Positions 44,943 to 53,099 of a stretch of DNA of 64,000 nucleotides are shown here, in pieces. The DNA is from Micromonospora gifhornensis (GTDB taxonomy: Bacteria; Actinomycetota; Actinomycetes; Mycobacteriales; Micromonosporaceae): contig NZ_BOPA01000014.1 of the NCBI RefSeq assembly GCF_016863515.1, forward strand, positions 62,001-126,000. The letters run 5' to 3'. Both the position numbers and the translations under genes were made by a program. The stretch's first letter is position 1. Every line of letters starts with the position of its first letter. The notes below the pieces were generated by a model that was given only the letters and a program-made list of their open reading frames with translations, ran no database searches and was not told where the DNA came from.

Positions 44943-45706
44943 CGGATCAGCTACCCGGACTCTACGTACGGGATCTGCGGGTCAGCTTCGACGGCTTCAC
45001 CGCGGTCGACGGGGTGAGCCTCGACGTGGCGCCGGGGGACATCCGGTTCCTGATCGGCCCCAACGGTGCCGGCAAGACCACCCTTGTCGACGCGGTGACC
45101 GGGCTGGTCAGGGCCACCGGCTCGGTACGCTTCGGCGACCGGGAACTGCTCGGCCGCCCGGTGCACCGGATCAGTCGCCTCGGGGTGGGCCGTACCTTCC
45201 AGACCTCGACGGTGTTCGAGGAACTGACCGTCCTGCAGAACCTCGACATCGCGGCCGGTGCCCGGCGCGGCTGGGCGACCCTGCTGCGCCGCCGGCACGG
45301 CATCCCCGACGAGGTGGCCGAGGCTCTGGAGGTGATCGGCCTGGCGGGCCGGGCCGACCAACTCGCCGGCACCCTCGCCCACGGTCAGAAGCAGTGGTTG
45401 GAGATCGGCATGCTGCTCGTGCAGGACGCCCGGCTGCTGCTGCTCGACGAGCCGGTGGCCGGGATGAGCCACGAGGAACGCGACGCCACAGGTGAGCTGC
45501 TGGAGCAGGTCAGCCGGGACCGGACGGTGGTCGTCATCGAGCACGACATGGACTTCCTGCGTCGGTTCGCGCGGACGGTCACCGTGCTGCACGCCGGCCG
45601 GGTGCTCAGCGAGGGCAGCGTCGCCCAGGTGCAGGCCGACCCCCGGGTGCAGGAGGTCTACCTCGGCCACCCGGTCGACGCCGGTCCGACCCCTCTGGAG
45701 GCATGA
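44939..45706 (+). CDS. urtD: urea ABC transporter ATP-binding protein UrtD
   Basis: The 255-residue LivG-like ATPase has Walker A GPNGAGKTT, GVGRTFQTSTVFEELTVLQNL, signature-region LAHGQKQWLEIGMLL, the Walker B LLLLDEPVAGMS and VVIEHDMDFLR. The AHGQKQWLEIGM signature in place of LSGGQ is characteristic of UrtD. The start overlaps urtC and the stop overlaps urtE. Confidence 0.94.
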   Translation: MTDQLPGLYVRDLRVSFDGFTAVDGVSLDVAPGDIRFLIGPNGAGKTTLVDAVTGLVRATGSVRFGDRELLGRPVHRISRLGVGRTFQTSTVFEELTVLQNLDIAAGARRGWATLLRRRHGIPDEVAEALEVIGLAGRADQLAGTLAHGQKQWLEIGMLLVQDARLLLLDEPVAGMSHEERDATGELLEQVSRDRTVVVIEHDMDFLRRFARTVTVLHAGRVLSEGSVAQVQADPRVQEVYLGHPVDAGPTPLEA

Positions 45707-46398
45707 TGTTCAGTCTGCGTGGCGTGCACGCCGGCTACGGTCGCAGCCGGGTGCTGCACGGCGTCGACGTCCAGGTGCCCGGCGACGGGGTCGCCACGGT
45801 GCTCGGGCACAACGGTGCCGGCAAGTCCACCCTGCTGCGGGTCGCCGCCGGGCTGCTGCGGCCCACCGCCGGTCAGGTCGAGTGGGACGGTGAGGACATC
45901 ACCCGGCTCGCCCCGCACCAGCGGGTCGCCCGGGGCATCGCGTACGTGCCGCAGGGCCAGCAGTGCTTCCCGCACCTGACGGCGGCGGAGAACCTGCGCC
46001 TGGTGGCCGACGGTCGCCGCGACGGTGCGGCGGCCACCGCCGAGGTGCTGGACCTGTTCCCGGCACTGCAACCGCTGCTGCGCCGGCGGGCCGGGCTGCT
46101 CTCCGGCGGGCAACGCCAGCAACTGGCCATCGCCCGCGCGCTGATCACCCGACCCCGGTTGCTGATGCTCGACGAGCCGACCGAAGGCATCCAGCCGTCG
46201 GTGGTGGCCGAGATCCAGGACCGGATCGTGGCGTTGATCGCGCAGACCGGGTTCAGTGTGCTGCTGGTCGAGCAGCATCTCGGGTTCGCGTTGCGGGTCG
46301 CCGACCGCTACCACGTGCTGGAGTCCGGGCGGGTCACCTCCTCAGGTGAGGGTGGCGGCGACGCGGAGCACACCGTCCGGGAGGCTCTCGCCGTGTAG
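45703..46398 (+). CDS. urtE: urea ABC transporter ATP-binding protein UrtE
   Basis: The 231-residue LivF-like ATPase has Walker A GHNGAGKST, GIAYVPQGQQCFPHLTAAENL, signature LSGGQRQQLAIARAL and LMLDEPTEGIQPSVV. The EPTEGIQPS wording is typical of UrtE. It is the last gene of urtABCDE; an imperfect terminator stem follows. Confidence 0.94.
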   Translation: MMFSLRGVHAGYGRSRVLHGVDVQVPGDGVATVLGHNGAGKSTLLRVAAGLLRPTAGQVEWDGEDITRLAPHQRVARGIAYVPQGQQCFPHLTAAENLRLVADGRRDGAAATAEVLDLFPALQPLLRRRAGLLSGGQRQQLAIARALITRPRLLMLDEPTEGIQPSVVAEIQDRIVALIAQTGFSVLLVEQHLGFALRVADRYHVLESGRVTSSGEGGGDAEHTVREALAV

Positions 46399-46417
46399 CG
46401 ACGGCGCTTGATCGACT

Positions 46418-46468
46418 CCGTTTCGCCGGATTGGCGGCGTCCGGTCGGCGGTGGCGCCGCCGAAACGG
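46418..46468 (+). terminator. terminator candidate after urtE
   Basis: CCGTTTCGCCGG (46418-46429) pairs with 46457-46468 at 11 of 12 positions. The intervening GC-rich bases can form an inner hairpin. It lies 20 bases after the urtE stop. Confidence 0.5.
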
Positions 46469-46513
46469 CGTACGTCCACTTCCGCTGCTGGCGACGACCG
46501 CATAAGGTGTCGA

Positions 46514-46527
46514 TGGAAGCGCTCCCA
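46514..46527. promoter_or_regulatory. CebR-type operator
   Basis: TGGAAGCGCTCCCA differs at one base from the palindrome TGGGAGCGCTCCCA bound by CebR/CelR LacI-family repressors in cellulolytic actinobacteria. It lies 60 bases before the cellulase start, so cello-oligosaccharide induction is expected. Confidence 0.8.
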
Positions 46528-46586
46528 CGGCCTCGGGCAGGGCCGTTGTGTCGACGTTCCTCGTCACCCACCACAGAGGAAGTCGC

Positions 46587-48566
46587 ATGTCCGCACGGAG
46601 AACAATCCAGGCCGTCGCCACCGCGGCTGCGGTGCTGCTCGGCCTGGCTGCCGCCGCGCCCGCCGCAACGGCGGCCCCCACGGCCGACGCCGTGACGAGC
46701 GCCGCCGTCCCGGCCAACGACTGGCTGCGTACCGACGGCAACAAGATCGTCGACGAGGCCGGCAACCAGGTCTGGCTGACCGGAGCCAACTGGTTCGGCT
46801 TCAACGCCACCGAACGGGTCTTCCACGGCCTGTGGTCGGCGAACATCGAGAACATCACCCGCCAGATGGCCCAGCGGGGCATCAACATCGTCCGGGTGCC
46901 CATCTCCACCCAGCTGCTGCTGGAGTGGAAGGCCGGCCAGGCGATCCGGCCGAACGTCAACACGTACGTCAACCCGGAGCTGGAGGGCATGAACAACCTC
47001 CAGGTCTTCGACTACTGGCTCCAACTGTGCGAGAAGTACGGCCTGAAGGTCATGCTCGACGTGCACAGCGCCGAGGCCGACAACTCCGGGCACACCTATC
47101 CGGTGTGGTGGAAGGGCACCGTCACCTCGGAGCTGTTCTACCAGGGCTGGGAATGGGTCACCGCCCGCTACCGCACCAACGACACCATCGTCGCGATGGA
47201 CATCAAGAACGAGCCGCACGGCACCCCGAACGACCCGCAGCGGGCCAAGTGGGACTCCAGCACCGACCAGGACAACTTCAAGTACGCCTGTGAGACGGCG
47301 GGCAAGCGGATCCTGGCCATCAACCCGAACCTGCTGATCCTCTGCGAGGGCATCGAGGTATACCCGCGTCCCGGCGCCACCTGGAACTCGCCAAACACCA
47401 ACCCGGACCGCAGCCCCAACTACTTCTACAACTGGTGGGGTGGCAACCTGCGCGGTGTCGCCGAGCACCCGGTCGACCTGGGCGCCCAGCAGGACCAACT
47501 GGTCTACTCGCCGCACGACTACGGGCCGCTGGTGTTCGAGCAGCCCTGGTTCGCCGGTGACTTCGACAAGGAGTCGCTGACCAACGACGTGTGGCGGCCG
47601 AACTGGTTCTACATCCACGAGCAGAACATCGCCCCGCTGTTGATCGGGGAGTGGGGTGGGCGGCTGGGCCAGGACGCCCGGCAGGACCGCTGGATGGCCG
47701 CGCTGCGCGACCTGATGATCGACAACGGCATCCACCACACCTTCTGGTGCCTCAACCCCAACTCCGGTGACACCGGTGGTCTGCTGCTCGACGACTGGAC
47801 CAGCTGGGACGAGACGAAGTACAACCAGATGCTCAAGCCGGCGCTGTGGCAGCACAACGGCAAGTTCGTCGGCCTCGACCACCAGGTGCGCCTCGGCGGT
47901 GCCGGTGCCACCACCGGCATCAGCCTCGCCGAGCGCTACGCCGACGGCACCGACCCGGTGGACACCACCGCGCCGACCGCGCCGGGCCAGCCCACGGCCA
48001 CCGACGTGACCGCCACCGCCGCCACGCTGAACTGGGCCGCCGCCACCGACAACGTGGGTGTCACCGCGTACGAGGTGCTGCGGACCACCAGCGGCTCCGG
48101 TGGGGCCAGCGTGGTCACGGTCTCCGGCACCAGCTACCGGGCCACCAACCTGACCGCCTCGACCAGCTACACCTTCACGGTGCGGGCACGCGATGCGGCA
48201 GGCAACATCTCGGCGGCCTCGCCGCCGTTGACCCTGACCACACCGGCCGACAACGGCGGTGGTGGCGATCAGGGCTGCGCGGCGACGTACCGGGTGGTCA
48301 ACTCCTGGCAGGGCGGCTATCAGGCGGAGGTGACCGTACGCAATTCCGGCACCTCGGCGATCGGCGGCTGGACGGTCAGCTGGACCGCCCCGGCCGGCAC
48401 CACCATCTCGTCACTGTGGAACGGCAGGTTGACCACGTCCGGCACCTCGGTGACGGTGCGCAACGAGCCGTACAACGGGCAGCTCGCCGCCTCGGCCAGC
48501 ACCACCTTCGGGCTGACCGGCAACGGATCGGGCGTGCCGACCGGGCTGAGCTGCGTCGCGTCCTGA
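46587..48566 (+). CDS. secreted GH5 cellulase with Fn3 and CBM2 domains
   Basis: The 659-residue protein starts with a Sec signal peptide to about residue 30. The GH5 domain (about residues 45-440) has acid/base Glu in AMDIKNEPHG and nucleophile Glu in LLIGEWGG. A fibronectin type III module follows (about residues 455-550, TAPTAPGQPTATDVTATAATLNW), then a Gly linker. A C-terminal family 2 carbohydrate-binding module has CAATYRVVNSWQGGYQAEVTV and GWTVSWTAPAG. AGAGGAAG precedes ATG 46587. Endo-beta-1,4-glucanase activity is likely. Confidence 0.95.
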   Translation: MSARRTIQAVATAAAVLLGLAAAAPAATAAPTADAVTSAAVPANDWLRTDGNKIVDEAGNQVWLTGANWFGFNATERVFHGLWSANIENITRQMAQRGINIVRVPISTQLLLEWKAGQAIRPNVNTYVNPELEGMNNLQVFDYWLQLCEKYGLKVMLDVHSAEADNSGHTYPVWWKGTVTSELFYQGWEWVTARYRTNDTIVAMDIKNEPHGTPNDPQRAKWDSSTDQDNFKYACETAGKRILAINPNLLILCEGIEVYPRPGATWNSPNTNPDRSPNYFYNWWGGNLRGVAEHPVDLGAQQDQLVYSPHDYGPLVFEQPWFAGDFDKESLTNDVWRPNWFYIHEQNIAPLLIGEWGGRLGQDARQDRWMAALRDLMIDNGIHHTFWCLNPNSGDTGGLLLDDWTSWDETKYNQMLKPALWQHNGKFVGLDHQVRLGGAGATTGISLAERYADGTDPVDTTAPTAPGQPTATDVTATAATLNWAAATDNVGVTAYEVLRTTSGSGGASVVTVSGTSYRATNLTASTSYTFTVRARDAAGNISAASPPLTLTTPADNGGGGDQGCAATYRVVNSWQGGYQAEVTVRNSGTSAIGGWTVSWTAPAGTTISSLWNGRLTTSGTSVTVRNEPYNGQLAASASTTFGLTGNGSGVPTGLSCVAS

Positions 48567-48583
48567 CACGAACGGCCCGGACA

Positions 48584-48646
48584 CCTGCCCCATCCGCCCG
48601 GCGGGTGGGGCAGGGGCCGTCCGGATCACGTGATCCGGACGGCCCC
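48584..48646. terminator. two adjoining hairpins including a 34-bp perfect palindrome
   Basis: CCTGCCCCA...TGGGGCAGG (48584-48614) is followed by a perfect palindrome at 48613-48646 with centre CACGTG and arms of 17 bases. They lie between the convergent cellulase and Rieske genes and should terminate both directions. Confidence 0.8.
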
Positions 48647-48675
48647 GCGCGGCCCGGGCCTGGGATGGGCCGCGT

Positions 48676-49194
48676 CTAGGCCAGCCGGATGGCGTCACCG
48701 TCGACTGTGACGTTCGCGGCCGGCAGCGGGGCACGCGCCGGTCCACTGCGTACCGAGCCGTCGGCGATGTCGAAGACGCTGTTGTGGCAGGCGCAGGTGA
48801 TGGCGCCGTTGTCGACCGAGGTGACCGTGCAGCCCTGGTGGGTGCAGGTGGCCGAGAACGCCTTGATGGTGCCCTCGGTGGGCTGGGTGACCACCACCCC
48901 GGCCGAGGCGAAGATCGCTCCGCCGCCGACCGGGATGTCGGCGAGCGTGGCCAGCGCCGGTGGGCCCGGCTCGTCGTCCGGCGCACCGGACCCGCCGGGA
49001 GCGGGGCTGCCCCCGCCAGGGGCGGTACCACCTCCGGCCGGCGCGGTGCTGCCGCCCGGCGCGGCAGGTGGCGGCGGGGCTGCCGCCGGCTGGCCGTACG
49101 TCGCGCAGCCGGTCAGCGCGGCCACTCCCGCCGCGCCGGTGCCGGCCAACAGGGCCCGTCGCGACCGGCAACAGCCGGCCTGCTCGTGGTTCAT
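48676..49194 (-). CDS. exported Rieske [2Fe-2S] lipoprotein
   Basis: The 172-residue protein has an Arg-containing N-terminus (RSRRALLAGTGAAGVA) and a lipobox-like LTGC (Cys30). A Pro/Gly/Ala linker of about 45 residues leads to a Rieske domain with both cluster motifs CTHQGC and CACHNSVFD. It should sit on the outer face of the membrane as an electron carrier. It is the third gene of an operon with a multi-helix membrane protein and a secreted protein. Confidence 0.9.
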   Translation of the reverse strand: MNHEQAGCCRSRRALLAGTGAAGVAALTGCATYGQPAAAPPPPAAPGGSTAPAGGGTAPGGGSPAPGGSGAPDDEPGPPALATLADIPVGGGAIFASAGVVVTQPTEGTIKAFSATCTHQGCTVTSVDNGAITCACHNSVFDIADGSVRSGPARAPLPAANVTVDGDAIRLA

Positions 49195-49219
49195 CGTGGC
49201 TGCTCCGCCCTTTCGAAGA

Positions 49220-49846
49220 TCAGAACTGGATGCCGAAGGTGGTGAAGTACCACACCGACGAGGTCAGGAAGATGCCGATCAGGGCGACGAAGACCACCCC
49301 ACCGACCACCGGCAGCACCCAACCGGCGAGACCGCGTTTGGGCAGGGTGAGCATCTTGGTGGCGAACGCGCCGAAGAAGAAGCAACCCAGCAGGGAGTGC
49401 AGCAGCGTACGGGTGTCGTAGCCGTCGAAGCCGAGCGCGTACAGGCAGTGCACCGCGACCGGTACGGTCAGCAGGAAGGCGACCCGCCCCGACCAGCGGT
49501 GCGCGGCACCGGCCCAGGACGGGGAGAACCCGCCGAGCCGGCCCCACATCGACAACGCCGACAGCAGCTGGATGACGGCGAAGAACGCCGCCCCGGTACC
49601 CAGCCACACCTTCACCGTCAGCGGTGACGAGAAGCCTGCCACGTTGACCGCGATGCCGGTCGGGGTGTGGTTGCGGCCGTAGACGCCCAGCGCCACCGCC
49701 ACGCCCGCCCCGACCAGCAGCGGCACCATCATCGAGGGCCGCCGTCGCGGTGCCGGTGCCGCGCCGAACTCGCGGATCACCTCGACGTCGGGCTCCGACG
49801 GGCGGCGGGGCACCGTACGCACGTTGCCCTGACGGTGCTGGGACAT
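49220..49846 (-). CDS. membrane protein with conserved histidines (DUF6529-like)
   Basis: The 208-residue protein has a charged N-terminal tail and five hydrophobic segments. Histidines lie in or beside helices (AGAAHRWSGRVAF, VAVHCLYALGF and TLLHSLLGCFFFG), a layout compatible with b-type haem ligation. ATG 49846 overlaps the upstream stop (TGATG). The DUF6529 label is from memory. Its partner is a Rieske protein encoded 26 bases downstream, so an extracytoplasmic redox chain is plausible. Confidence 0.75.
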   Translation of the reverse strand: MSQHRQGNVRTVPRRPSEPDVEVIREFGAAPAPRRRPSMMVPLLVGAGVAVALGVYGRNHTPTGIAVNVAGFSSPLTVKVWLGTGAAFFAVIQLLSALSMWGRLGGFSPSWAGAAHRWSGRVAFLLTVPVAVHCLYALGFDGYDTRTLLHSLLGCFFFGAFATKMLTLPKRGLAGWVLPVVGGVVFVALIGIFLTSSVWYFTTFGIQF

Positions 49847-50619
49847 CACCGCGCCCCGGGGATGACCGGCTCGGCGACGATGGTGACTCCGTTGACCACT
49901 GTGCTGTTGAAGGCCGGGTCCAGCGGCGGCGCGGGGATCGGCTTGCCGTTCCAGGTGACGATGCCGATCTGCGTACCGTCGGGCAGCATGATCCAGCCGC
50001 CGTCGATGCCGGCCTTGCGGATCTCGTCGGTCGCGCGGTAGATCGCCGGAGCGGTGCCCGCACCGGACTTGGTCTCCGCCTCGTCGGCCTTCTCGTTGTC
50101 CGGTCGGGCGGTGAACTTCCAGCGGCGTACGCCGACGATCATCTCGCCGCTGGCGCTGTCACCGCGGATGATGCCGGTCAGCTTGGCGTCCTTGCCGGTC
50201 AGTTCGATCTTTCCGTCGCGGACCGTGCCGGACAGCCACAGCTCCATGCTCCGGCCGTCGCAGACGTACGCCTCGGCCTTGCCGCCGGAGACCGTGATGG
50301 CGATGGTGGCGCCGTTCTCCAGCTGGCCGATCCAGTTCTGCTCGACCGAGTCGGCGTCGACGTCGTCCGGCGACTCCTCCGGCTCGTCGGGCGGCGAAAC
50401 TCCAGGCTGGCGGCTGTTCTCCGGATCGGGTTGCTCGTCGTCCACCGGAGCCTCGTCGTCGACGTCCGCCTCGTCCTGCGACGGCGCGGCGACGGCCGGT
50501 GGGGCGTTCTCCCCGGTGGGCTGGGTGCGCGGCGGTGATGCCTGCGCACTCATCGTGAACAGCACGGCAGCCGTCACCGCCCCCGACAGGAGGGTGAGCA
50601 ACGGGGTCAGGCGCTTCAT
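49846..50619 (-). CDS. secreted protein of unknown function
   Basis: The 257-residue protein has a signal peptide (MKRLTPLLTLLSGAVTAAVLF, cleavage near AQA). An acidic Pro/Glu/Asp-rich linker reaches to about residue 90. A beta-rich domain (NWIGQLENGATIAITVSGGKAEAYVCDG and GEMIVGVRRWKF) and a C-terminal domain (GGWIMLPDGTQIGIV) follow. GGGAG precedes ATG 50619. It is the first gene of the operon with the histidine-rich membrane protein and the Rieske protein. A palindrome GAAAAGCTTTTC at 50679-50690 lies upstream. Confidence 0.75.
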   Translation of the reverse strand: MKRLTPLLTLLSGAVTAAVLFTMSAQASPPRTQPTGENAPPAVAAPSQDEADVDDEAPVDDEQPDPENSRQPGVSPPDEPEESPDDVDADSVEQNWIGQLENGATIAITVSGGKAEAYVCDGRSMELWLSGTVRDGKIELTGKDAKLTGIIRGDSASGEMIVGVRRWKFTARPDNEKADEAETKSGAGTAPAIYRATDEIRKAGIDGGWIMLPDGTQIGIVTWNGKPIPAPPLDPAFNSTVVNGVTIVAEPVIPGAR

Positions 50620-50744
50620 GGGCCACTCCCTTCGCCATCAGGTACGGCATCGGAAGTGGATCGGTTCAACACCGGCCGGAAAAGCTTTTCGCCCGCGAGT
50701 TGCGCTCCCGGGCCGGGTCCTCCCGCCCGACCGGTGGCCGGGGC

Positions 50745-51446
50745 TCAGACGGTGACGCGGGTGACCGGGCGGCTGGTGGCGGCGTTTCTGGGCGCGGTGG
50801 AGCGCACCCGGCCGGCCTCGGCCGGCGTCACGTCGACCCGTACCGGGTCGCCGGTGGCGGAGGCCTGGGCACGCAGTTGGGTGAGGGCCTCGTCGAGGCT
50901 GGCGAAGATCGGGAAGACGCCGTCGAGCTTCATCGTGTGCAGCACGGTACGGATGAAGCGCGACGGGGCGGCCAGGCAGAGCCGTTCGCCGCGCTCGCGG
51001 ACCTCCCGGTGCGCACGGACCAGCAGGCCCAGCCCGACCGAGTCGATGACCTGGACCCGTGCCAGGTCCACCACGACCGTCCCGGCCAGGCTGGCGGCCG
51101 CGCGCAACGCGGCACGCAGCGCCTCGCTGGACTCCGCGCCGATGACGGCGTCGCTGCTCAGCACCGTCACCTCGTGACTCTGCCCGCCGGCACCGGGCCC
51201 ACCGGCCGTGGAGTCGCCGGCACCGGAGCGGTCGGTGCGGCCGTTCGTCGTGACGCCCGGCGGCAGGGTGCTGCACCGTGGGCAGCGGTGCGGACCGGTG
51301 GCGAACGGGGAGCCGCTCCAGCCGTGATCGGAAACCAGCGTCCAGACGACCTCGGCGTCGGGCAGCACGCAGGCCATGCCGGTGGTGGTCTCGCCGCACG
51401 TGTCGCAGATCAGGGTCATCAGGTTGTCGTCCGGTACGACGGTCAT
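50745..51446 (-). CDS. STAS-domain protein with N-terminal zinc-ribbon-like cysteines
   Basis: The 233-residue protein has an N-terminal segment of about 60 residues with four CxxC-type cysteines (ICDTCGET and HRCPRCS). A STAS domain follows with VVVDLARVQVIDSVGLGLLV, where the Ser of DSVG is the usual phosphorylation site of anti-anti-sigma factors. A basic tail ends the protein. GGAAGCAGG precedes ATG 51446. It may respond to an RsbW-type kinase. Confidence 0.85.
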   Translation of the reverse strand: MTVVPDDNLMTLICDTCGETTTGMACVLPDAEVVWTLVSDHGWSGSPFATGPHRCPRCSTLPPGVTTNGRTDRSGAGDSTAGGPGAGGQSHEVTVLSSDAVIGAESSEALRAALRAAASLAGTVVVDLARVQVIDSVGLGLLVRAHREVRERGERLCLAAPSRFIRTVLHTMKLDGVFPIFASLDEALTQLRAQASATGDPVRVDVTPAEAGRVRSTAPRNAATSRPVTRVTV

Positions 51447-51529
51447 CCTGCTTCCTCTCCGGTGCTGGCGGTGCAGGGGTGCGGGACGGGACTCGGGGCG
51501 GGCGGCCGTTGGGCCGTCGCCAGGTGTGC

Positions 51530-51799
51530 TCAGCGGGAGTCTGAGTGTTCCTTGCTGGCGGTGGCGAGCACGATCACCACGCCGATCGTGGCCAGACCGG
51601 CTTGCACGATCAGCGCCAGCAGATTGAGCTCGCGGGCACCCACGAGCCAGGCGCTGATGGCGCCGAGCAGCGCGGCGGCGGCGCCGATGGTCATGGTGAG
51701 CCACAGCGGGACACCGGGACGGCCGGGAACGACGAGCCGGCCGAGCGCGCCGACGGTGAGCCCGACGGCGATGGCTGCGGCGATCCCGGGAATTGTCAT
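51530..51799 (-). CDS. small transglycosylase-associated-type membrane protein (paralogue A)
   Basis: The 89-residue protein has three hydrophobic segments. TIPGIAAAIAVGLTVGALGRLVVPGRPGVPLWLTMTIG resembles the Transgly_assoc/GlsB-YeaQ family of stress membrane proteins. GAGGAG precedes ATG 51799. A second member lies at 55163-55429, sharing GALGRLVVPGR. It lies between two STAS genes. Confidence 0.82.
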   Translation of the reverse strand: MTIPGIAAAIAVGLTVGALGRLVVPGRPGVPLWLTMTIGAAAALLGAISAWLVGARELNLLALIVQAGLATIGVVIVLATASKEHSDSR

Positions 51800-51836
51800 G
51801 CTGCTCCTCGTCCTGGCAGTGGCGGTGTTCGCCGGG

Positions 51837-52262
51837 TCAGCTGCGTACGGTGACGGCCGCCCGGCCGTACACCGTCGGATGACCGGCGGCACTCACAGCC
51901 GCGTCGCTGGATACAGCCCCAGGGGCGGTGGTTCCGGCCGGCGGCGCCGCGCCGTCGACGTGCACCGGCAGGATCTGGTCCAGCCGGGCGGTCTGCAGAA
52001 TGCGGGCGATGCGCGGATTGGGATTGCGTACCGACAGCACTCCGCCGATGCGCAGCATCCGGCGGTGCACGTCGAGCAGCAGCCCGATGCCCGCCGCGTC
52101 GATGTGCCGACAGTCGGAAAGATCGACTATGACCTGGTCGGGGTGCAGGGTGAGCAGCCGGTCGAACACTGTGCCGGTCTCCGGCAGGCAGGCCAGGTCG
52201 AACTCGGTGATGGCCACCTCCACCAGCGGCACGGTGCACTCGGGGCGTCGTGGCGTGGTCAC
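51837..52262 (-). CDS. STAS-domain protein lacking the phosphorylatable serine
   Basis: The 141-residue STAS protein has VIVDLSDCRHIDAAGIGLLLDVHRRM. The position of the phospho-serine in SpoIIAA-like proteins (DSxG) reads DAAG. The C-terminal 30 residues are an Ala/Ser/Thr tail. GTG 52262 is the likely start. Without the serine it cannot be switched off by an RsbW-type kinase in the usual way. Confidence 0.82.
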   Translation of the reverse strand: MTTPRRPECTVPLVEVAITEFDLACLPETGTVFDRLLTLHPDQVIVDLSDCRHIDAAGIGLLLDVHRRMLRIGGVLSVRNPNPRIARILQTARLDQILPVHVDGAAPPAGTTAPGAVSSDAAVSAAGHPTVYGRAAVTVRS

Positions 52263-52415
52263 GTCGCTGCCCCCTCTCCTGCGGTCCCCAGGTGGCTCTC
52301 ACCCTGCCCAGCGGGGTTGGCAGGCACTGCGCGGACGTATGACAGTTGCGTGACAAAACACCCTGGAGGCGGTGGTGGTTGGCCGGTCGGCGGACGCTTG
52401 GGGATGATTCCCGGT

Positions 52416-53099
52416 ATGACAGCGGTACTGGTGATCGAGGACGACGACCGCATCCGACTGGCGCTGCTGCTCGCACTGGAGGACGAGGGCTACGAGGCGT
52501 ACGGTGCGGCCACCGCCGAGGAGGGCCTGCGGGCGCAGCGCCGGAGCCCGGCGGACTACGTCCTGGTCGACCTGATGCTGCCCGGAATCGACGGTTTCGA
52601 GTGCATTCGCCAGCTGCGGCGCGACGACGACGTGCCGATCGTGGTGGTCAGCGCCCGCGACGACACCCACGACATCGTCGCCGCACTGGAGGCCGGTGCC
52701 GACGACTACGTGGTCAAACCGGTGGCGATAAAGGAACTGACGGCTCGGCTGCGGGCCCTGCGGCGGCGGGCCCGCACCGTGGCACCGGTGGAGGAGCCGG
52801 TGCCCGTGCTCGTCTTCGGCGAGCTGGAGGTCAGCCCCGAGGCGGGGGAGGTACGCCGGGCGGGCACGCCGGTGGCGGTCACCCGCACCGAGTTCCGGCT
52901 GCTCTGCGAGTTGGCCGAGCACGCCGGGCGGGTGCTGTCCCGCCAGCAGCTGCTCAGCCGGGTCTGGGGATACGACAGCGGCGACGAGCGGCTGGTCGAC
53001 GTGCACGTGGGCCGGCTGCGGCAGAAGATCGAAGCCGACCCGGCCAACCCGAAACACCTGGTCACCCTGCGCGGGCTCGGCTACAAGCTGCAACGATGA
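52416..53099 (+). CDS. OmpR/MtrA-type response regulator
   Basis: The 227-residue protein has a receiver domain with acidic pocket VIEDDDRIR, phosphoacceptor Asp in VLVDLMLPGIDG, VVVSARDD and VKPVAIKEL. A winged helix follows (VTRTEFRLLCELAEHAGRVLSRQQLLSRVWGY and VDVHVGRLRQKIE). ATG 52416 gives the normal N-terminus; ATG 52404 is possible. The kinase gene starts at the overlapping ATGA. Confidence 0.92.
   Translation: MTAVLVIEDDDRIRLALLLALEDEGYEAYGAATAEEGLRAQRRSPADYVLVDLMLPGIDGFECIRQLRRDDDVPIVVVSARDDTHDIVAALEAGADDYVVKPVAIKELTARLRALRRRARTVAPVEEPVPVLVFGELEVSPEAGEVRRAGTPVAVTRTEFRLLCELAEHAGRVLSRQQLLSRVWGYDSGDERLVDVHVGRLRQKIEADPANPKHLVTLRGLGYKLQR

Noticed and set aside
50679..50690. Palindrome GAAAAGCTTTTC upstream of the redox operon as an operator
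   Set aside because: Only 12 bases, a HindIII-containing A/T palindrome with no second copy in the window; noted but not strong enough.
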